Shown here: positions 58,288 to 64,000 of the stretch, piece by piece | How the letters are laid out: each line of letters begins with the position of its first letter | Numbering within the stretch: the first letter of the stretch is position 1 | Source of the DNA: Rhizobium anhuiense | Lineage (GTDB): Bacteria; Pseudomonadota; Alphaproteobacteria; Rhizobiales; Rhizobiaceae | Length of the DNA stretch: 64,000 bases | Assembly (NCBI RefSeq): GCF_003985145.1 | Contig: NZ_ML133523.1 | Coordinates: 444,855 to 508,854 of the forward strand | Reading direction: 5' to 3' | Translations under genes and position numbers: made by a program | The notes under the pieces: model-generated | The model's database searches: none | What the model was told of the DNA's origin: nothing | The model's input: only the letters and a program-made list of their open reading frames with translations

Positions 58288-58929
58288 TCAAGCAGCGGCA
58301 GGCACGCTCGTGGTGAAAAGGGAGGCGCGGATGACGCGCTTCCATTGGTCGAGCATGCGCCGCGCCAACTCCTTGTCGCTGACGGCGGCAAGCCGGATGA
58401 CGGCGCCGATCAGGTGGCTGAACAGGTAAGTGCGCGCGTACATATCCTCGTCGCAAAGGTCGGGAGTGAGATCGCGCACGGCGTCATGGAAGATACCGGC
58501 GACGCGGCCGCTATGCTCGATGTTCAGCTGCAGCAGATCCTGATCGGTCTCCGTTCCCATCCAGACGCCGAGATAAACGGGATCGTCATGGTAGGAATCG
58601 TAATACCAGTCGATGATGGCGCAGACGCGGTCGAGCGCCTGGTCGAGCGACCTGACGTCGGCAAACATCGCCGCCGTCTTCGCCTGGATCGCCGAAGCGT
58701 GCTGGTCGAACAGGGCTTTGACGATCGCCGCCTTCTCGGGAAAATACTGGTAAACCGAACCGATCGGCACTTTGGCGGCGACGGCGAGTTCCGTCATCCG
58801 CATGGCGCTGACGCCCTTTTCGGCAATGATCCTGGCGGCCGCGGCAAGAATGAGATCCAGCCTCTGGATGCTGCGTTCCTGCTTCGGCTTCCTGCGCAAG
58901 CCGATCCGATCCATGCTTTCCGCGCCCAT
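58288..58929 (-). CDS. TetR-family regulator
   Basis: 213 residues. HTH with ILAAAARIIAEKGVSAMRMTELAVAAKVPIGSVYQYFPEKAAIVKALF, then a helical ligand domain ending RRMLDQWKRVIRASLF. The motif WYYDSYHDDPVYLGVWMGTETDQDLLQLN is shared by a rhizobial TetR group. ATG 58929 follows GGGAACGAC. Convergent with the LysR gene; the gap to the MAPEG gene is 202 bases. Confidence 0.88.
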   Translation of the reverse strand: MGAESMDRIGLRRKPKQERSIQRLDLILAAAARIIAEKGVSAMRMTELAVAAKVPIGSVYQYFPEKAAIVKALFDQHASAIQAKTAAMFADVRSLDQALDRVCAIIDWYYDSYHDDPVYLGVWMGTETDQDLLQLNIEHSGRVAGIFHDAVRDLTPDLCDEDMYARTYLFSHLIGAVIRLAAVSDKELARRMLDQWKRVIRASLFTTSVPAAA

Positions 58930-59131
58930 GTCGTTCCCATTTTTATTGTTCGCGGCGGAAGGCATGACATGCAGGGTGTTCATCGGCGGTAAATGGAAAT
59001 GCTCGCATTTTAACGGTTGGGAAAAGCCCGTGACGATCACGATTCCAGGATGTGATTTTACCCATCGCAACCGGTACCGATACGGTGTCAGCCGCGTGAC
59101 CGGTCAGTGACGGACGAGGCGCACGCGCGCC

Positions 59132-59548
59132 TCAGCTCATCGCCATCCATGCGGCGAGCCATACCCACATGGCGGCGAGTATGATGTAACCTGCGGCGAA
59201 GATCGGGCTGCGGTAGCGCATATCGTTGCTGGTGACGTGAATGGCGGCATGGGCGTAGCGCAGGGCGACGAAGGCCCAGGCGAGGACGACAGAGATGAGA
59301 TTGTCGGCCTCGGTGATATAGAGAAGAATTGAGCAGGCGTAGAACAGCACGGGCAGTTCGAACTGATTGGCGAGGCAGTTCTTGACGATGAGGCTTTCGG
59401 CCGGCTCGCCGCGATTTTCGCGATAATCCGATTTGGCGATGCTGCCGGCGCGGACCATTTTCGCGCGCCGCATGCCGAGCAGCGCATAAAGACCGTAGAC
59501 CAGGGTCACATGGGCGAGGAGTGGCCAGAAGATTTGATAGCCGGTCAT
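59132..59548 (-). CDS. MAPEG family membrane protein
   Basis: 138 residues with four membrane helices. MTGYQIFWPLLAHVTLVYGLYALLGMRRAKMV, NCLANQFELPVLFYACSILLYI and ALRYAHAAIHVTSNDMRYR are typical of bacterial MAPEG proteins, distant relatives of microsomal glutathione S-transferase. Reaction unknown. The start MTGYQIF is preceded by AAAGGAAAC. Confidence 0.87.
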   Translation of the reverse strand: MTGYQIFWPLLAHVTLVYGLYALLGMRRAKMVRAGSIAKSDYRENRGEPAESLIVKNCLANQFELPVLFYACSILLYITEADNLISVVLAWAFVALRYAHAAIHVTSNDMRYRSPIFAAGYIILAAMWVWLAAWMAMS

Positions 59549-59665
59549 ATGTTGCCGTTTCCTTTCCGCTTCTGCTTCCGCTTTCAACGCGAGCATTAGT
59601 CGAAAGACGATCGGGATACCAGCGTCGGCGGCCCGCCATCCAACATTGGGGGCCGCCGGATTTCG

Positions 59666-60421
59666 TCACACCTGCGCGGCGCCGCCGTCGGCGAAGAGTT
59701 CGATACCGGTGACGAAGCTCGAATCGTCGGAAGCGAGGAAGAGTGCGGCGGCAGCGATCTCTTCGGCGCGGCCGACGCGCCCCATTGGCACCTGGGTTGC
59801 GAGATAATCGAGCAAGCCCTGCTGTTGCGCCTCATTTTTGCCGGCGAGTTCGACGAGACCAGTTGTCTTTGTAGGACCGGGGCTCAGCGTATTGATACGA
59901 ATGCCGCGATCCTTGAGATCAAGGATCCAGTTGCGAGCAAAGCTTCGTAACGCGGCCTTCGAGGCGGCGTAAACACTGAAGGCGGGTGTGCCGGTCGAGC
60001 CCGCCGTCGATCCCGTCAGGATAACCGATGAGCCCGGACCGAGCAGCGGCAAAGCCTTCTGCACGGTGAAAAGAACACCTTTCACATTTCTGTCGAACGT
60101 GTCGTCATACTGCTCTTCGGTAATTTCGCCGAGCGCCAGCATCGAACCACCGCCAGCATTGACGAACAGCACATCTATCCGGCCGGCTTCGGCTTTCACG
60201 CGTTCATAGAGCCGATCAAGGTCTGCAAGCTCTGCCGAGTCCGCCTGGATGCCGACAACCTTACCCCCTATTTCCGCAACCGCCGCGTCGAGCATGTCCT
60301 TGCGCCGGCCGGTCACGAAAAGCTGGGCGCCTTCGGCGGCGAAACGCTTGGCAGTGGCAAGGCCAATGCCCGATGTCGCGCCGGTAATCACTGCGATCTT
60401 TCCACTCAATCTCTGTGTCAT
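59666..60421 (-). CDS. short-chain dehydrogenase/reductase
   Basis: 251 residues. Rossmann fold with TGATSGIG (residues 14-21), VNAGGGSM, catalytic Ser in ILTGSTAG, and YAASK as the Tyr-Lys pair; SPGPTKT closes the cofactor site. Substrate unknown. Divergent from a LysR gene with 92 bases between, which suggests that LysR controls it. Confidence 0.92.
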   Translation of the reverse strand: MTQRLSGKIAVITGATSGIGLATAKRFAAEGAQLFVTGRRKDMLDAAVAEIGGKVVGIQADSAELADLDRLYERVKAEAGRIDVLFVNAGGGSMLALGEITEEQYDDTFDRNVKGVLFTVQKALPLLGPGSSVILTGSTAGSTGTPAFSVYAASKAALRSFARNWILDLKDRGIRINTLSPGPTKTTGLVELAGKNEAQQQGLLDYLATQVPMGRVGRAEEIAAAALFLASDDSSFVTGIELFADGGAAQV

Positions 60422-60513
60422 TGTCGTCTCCTGTTGTTCGACCGAGACTGAGATATGGACGCGGGAAACGTTTCAAAATAGAAAGAAATGAAAGCTATCG
60501 TTACAGGAATGAA

Positions 60514-61431
60514 ATGACGAACTTTCCGGATTTCGAAGGCCTGGCCATGTTCGCCAAGGTGGCCGAAGAGCGTTCTTTCGCTCGCGCCGCTAGGACGCTC
60601 GGTGTATCGGTGCCTACCGTTTCGCGGGCCGTCAGCCGGCTGGAGGAGAGACTTGGCGCACGGCTTTTCAACCGCACCTCGCGGCAACTGGCGCTGACCG
60701 ATTTCGGCTTGCGATTGGTCGACCGTGCCTCGCGGCTCTATGCGGAGGCAGAGGCTGCGGAAAATGCAGCGCGCGAGCTGTCCAGCCGACCGCGAGGGCT
60801 TATCCGGCTTGCCGCGCCGATGGCCTTCGGCACACGCTGGCTGGCGCCGATCCTGCCCGATTTTTTCGACCTCTATCCCGATATTTCTATCGACCTGCAT
60901 ATGAGCGACGCCGTCGTCGACCTGGTGGGAGACGGATTCGATGCTGCCCTGAGAATTGCCGTTCTGCCGGATTCCTCATTGGTCGCCCGGAGGCTGGCAG
61001 CGGTCGCTCCCTTCATTCTCGCTGCACCTGCGTACCTCGATCGATACGGCACGCCGCGACATCCGCGCGAGCTTAAGGCCGATCATTGTCTAGGATACGC
61101 CTATCGGCCGCGCCAGGACGTCTGGCGCTTTCGCAATAAGGCAGGCGAAGAGGAAGTTGTCGTGCCGGCCGGTCCGTTGCGCTCCACCAATTCGCAAGCC
61201 TTGATTCCAATGGCGTTGCACGGCCTTGGGGTTGTAGAGCTGCCGGAATTCATGGCGCACGAATATCTCGCCGATGGCAGGTTGAAAGCGATCCTACCCG
61301 ACTGGACGCTGCCGAGCGGAGCGCTCTATTTCGTCACGCCCTCTGCCCGGGCTCGACCTGCGAAGGTGGAGGTGCTCTCGGATTTCATGGTGGCGCGGCT
61401 TTCAAATCCGACGTGGCGGTGGACAGGCTGA
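60514..61431 (+). CDS. LysR-family regulator
   Basis: 305 residues from ATG 60514 (MTNFPDFEGLAMFAKVAEER), preceded by AGGAA; the frame is open to 60415 but that part lies inside the SDR start region. HTH similar to the glc-linked LysR (RSFARAARTLGVSVPTVSRAVSRLEE). Effector domain starts LIRLAAPMAFGTRWLAPILPDF. Divergent from the SDR gene. Confidence 0.92.
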   Translation: MTNFPDFEGLAMFAKVAEERSFARAARTLGVSVPTVSRAVSRLEERLGARLFNRTSRQLALTDFGLRLVDRASRLYAEAEAAENAARELSSRPRGLIRLAAPMAFGTRWLAPILPDFFDLYPDISIDLHMSDAVVDLVGDGFDAALRIAVLPDSSLVARRLAAVAPFILAAPAYLDRYGTPRHPRELKADHCLGYAYRPRQDVWRFRNKAGEEEVVVPAGPLRSTNSQALIPMALHGLGVVELPEFMAHEYLADGRLKAILPDWTLPSGALYFVTPSARARPAKVEVLSDFMVARLSNPTWRWTG

Positions 61432-61439
61432 TGGCACCC

Positions 61440-61994
61440 TCAATCTTCACGCGGCGCAAGCCAGCGGCCGATGGCAAGCCGGACAATGAGGATGAAGCAG
61501 ATGGCGAGGCTTGCGAATTTCAGCCGCGTCATCCACGGCAGCAGCTGCGTTGCAAGCGTTGAGGGCGCACCATTACCGAAGGCGATGAGGCTCGAGATGT
61601 TCTCGCCATAATCGGCGATGCCGTAGATGAACGGCAGCAGATAAATCGCCCTGCCGACAGGCGGATGCACCGATCGGCCAAACCACGCACCGGCAGGACC
61701 GAGCTTGAGGAAGGCGAGGAACAGCAGCGCCGTCAGCAGTGCCGGAAAGATCAGCTCCGGCCCGAAATACATGGCGCGCAGCAACCTGGTCGCCGTCTCG
61801 TTCTCATCGAGCAGCTTTTGCATGTGGAAGACCGCCGACTCATCGTAACCGGCGAAATAGGTATCGAGCACCGCCTGCCTGGTTTCGTGCTTGAACGGAA
61901 CGACGAAACCGAAGGTTGTCCAGGCGAGCACGGCAAGGCAGAGGGCTGCGAGCAGCGCGACGATCCAGAGAGGAATCCCGCTGCCCGCCTTCAT
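61440..61994 (-). CDS. integral membrane protein, function unknown
   Basis: 184 residues with four hydrophobic stretches: WIVALLAALCLAVLAWTTFGFV, ELIFPALLTALLFLAFLKLG, AIYLLPFIYGIADYGENISS and FASLAICFILIVRLAIG. A hydrophilic segment rich in Glu and Asp lies after the first helix. No family recognised. It follows guaB with a 2-base gap, so it is translated from the guaB transcript. Confidence 0.78.
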   Translation of the reverse strand: MKAGSGIPLWIVALLAALCLAVLAWTTFGFVVPFKHETRQAVLDTYFAGYDESAVFHMQKLLDENETATRLLRAMYFGPELIFPALLTALLFLAFLKLGPAGAWFGRSVHPPVGRAIYLLPFIYGIADYGENISSLIAFGNGAPSTLATQLLPWMTRLKFASLAICFILIVRLAIGRWLAPRED

Positions 61995-61996
61995 GA

Positions 61997-63493
<1,497 letters not shown>

Positions 63494-63607
63494 TCATTTA
63501 AGAAAAATGCAACCCGGCCCGGAAACGAATCGTCCGCCCCGGCGGTGTGCATGAGTTGCTTGGAAGTTGGCGAGGGCTGGTAACACGTCTATGACAGGAA
63601 GGAAATA

Positions 63608-63636
63608 GCAAAAAGCCCGACGCGTCCGCCGGGCTC
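63608..63636. terminator. terminator after the MBL gene (minus strand)
   Basis: AGCCCG and CGGGCT arms around ACGCGTCCGC. On the minus strand TTTTTGCTATT follows. It separates the MBL gene from guaB. Confidence 0.75.
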
Positions 63637-63653
63637 GTCATGGGTGCCATGCG

Positions 63654-63780
63654 TCTAAAGCGCATCGCGATCTTTCAGATTCGCTGCTCGCGCTTCAGAA
63701 CCTTCTTCCTACGCATTCCCGAGAAAGTCGCTTCGCGTTTTTCCCGGCAAAACCGCTGCGCACTTTGCTGGAATTGCTCC
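63654..63780. repeat. palindromic intergenic repeat (RPE-like), composite
   Basis: First half contains GCGATCTTTCAGATTCGC, as at 4850-4892. Second half contains CCCGAGAAAGTCGCTTCGCG and CCGGCAAAACCGCTGCGCACTTTGCTGGAATTGCTCC, as at 6338-6409. A fusion of both sub-types seen separately elsewhere in the window. Confidence 0.75.
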
Positions 63781-63783
63781 GGA

Positions 63784-64000
63784 TCAGATGTCGAACTGAT
63801 AGGTCTTCGGCACGAAGCGATAACCGCCATCCTGCCTCTCGACGAAGCCGACCGCCGGGAACGGCATGTGGTAGCCGAGGAAGGCGATCTTGTCGGTCGC
63901 GATCATCTCGAAAACCTTGCGGCGCGTAGCCGCCGCCTGCGCCTTGTCCATGTCGAAGCGCACCTCCCAATCCGGCCGCAGCAGCGACAGGATATAATGA
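63784..64000 (-). CDS. MBL-fold metallo-hydrolase, C-terminal end (cut by window edge)
   Basis: Only the last 71 codons are visible; the frame is open at base 64000. The peptide WEVRFDMDKAQAAATRRKVF with GYHMPFPAVGFVERQDGGYRFVPKTYQFDI matches the C-terminus of a rhizobial metallo-beta-lactamase-fold hydrolase group (FDMD-x-RRK, GYHxPFP) as I remember it. Catalytic HxHxDH motifs lie outside the window. Confidence 0.65.
   Translation of the reverse strand, partial: HYILSLLRPDWEVRFDMDKAQAAATRRKVFEMIATDKIAFLGYHMPFPAVGFVERQDGGYRFVPKTYQFDI

Overview
The window looks like chromosomal DNA of a fast-growing Rhizobium of the R. etli / R. leguminosarum type. It is GC-rich and dense with housekeeping genes. 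It has a rhizobial lipid A oxidase-like outer membrane barrel (LpxQ type), the alphaproteobacterial form of gshA, a short hisG paired with hisZ, DUF4170, DUF2093 and DUF1127 genes, many LysR regulators, and several copies of the palindromic intergenic repeats typical of Rhizobiales. I saw no rRNA or tRNA gene, CRISPR array, insertion sequence, phage or integrase gene. The species call is inference from gene content and protein style.

Layout. 1-2.8 kb: a two-gene minus-strand signalling unit (PAS-PAS-REC-REC protein, then a GGDEF/EAL protein cut by the window edge). 3.0-5.2 kb: mutL and a DUF2093 gene on the plus strand. 5.2-11.3 kb: a minus-strand lipid A/LPS core block (pmbA, CysQ-like phosphatase, DUF4170, waaA, HAD phosphatase, lpxK). 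11.4-14.2 kb: a Kef-type antiporter, a VOC protein and an EVE protein. 14.2-18.9 kb: patatin, rsmD, a pseudouridine synthase with a huge repetitive tail, tadA, a lipoprotein. 19-24 kb: ileS, ribF and a HAD gene on the minus strand, divergent from CIRCE-controlled groES-groEL (24.3-26.6 kb). 27-33 kb: a small PAS-like protein, GST, DoxX and hisS-hisZ-hisG. 32.6-37.5 kb: an orphan protein, a Cys/Met/His-rich exported protein with a DUF305 protein, aldo/keto reductase, HAD hydrolase, exported protein and tag. 37.7-40.7 kb: an envelope cluster with two L,D-transpeptidases, the LpxQ-like barrel and a small exported protein. 40.8-50 kb: glcDEF with a divergent LysR, then two more LysR genes, a zinc-type oxidoreductase and a strongly divergent S-adenosylhomocysteine-hydrolase-like protein. 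50.2-54.7 kb: NUDIX, PiT phosphate transporter, rsmE, gshA. 54.7-61.4 kb: a protein with two HARP-like motifs, DUF937, DUF1127, a VtlR/LsrB-like LysR, TetR, MAPEG, SDR and LysR. 61.4-64 kb: a membrane protein, guaB and the 3' end of an MBL-fold hydrolase.

How the genes work together. Lipid A 4'-phosphorylation (lpxK), Kdo transfer (waaA) and the later outer-membrane modification by an LpxQ-like enzyme point to envelope building, as do the paired YkuD enzymes. glcDEF oxidises glycolate and is probably controlled by the divergent LysR. hisS, hisZ and hisG form one transcription unit in which histidyl-tRNA synthetase sits beside its paralogue HisZ. The most unusual items are the tandem HARP-like protein without a helicase, the SAHH-like protein with altered catalytic positions, the kinase-less PAS/receiver protein next to a GGDEF/EAL protein with a degenerate cyclase site, the VtlR-like/DUF1127 pair, two Shine-Dalgarno-sequestering hairpins, a copied groEL 3' end, and two families of intergenic palindromes. 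None is proof of a new system; each is stated with what would test it.
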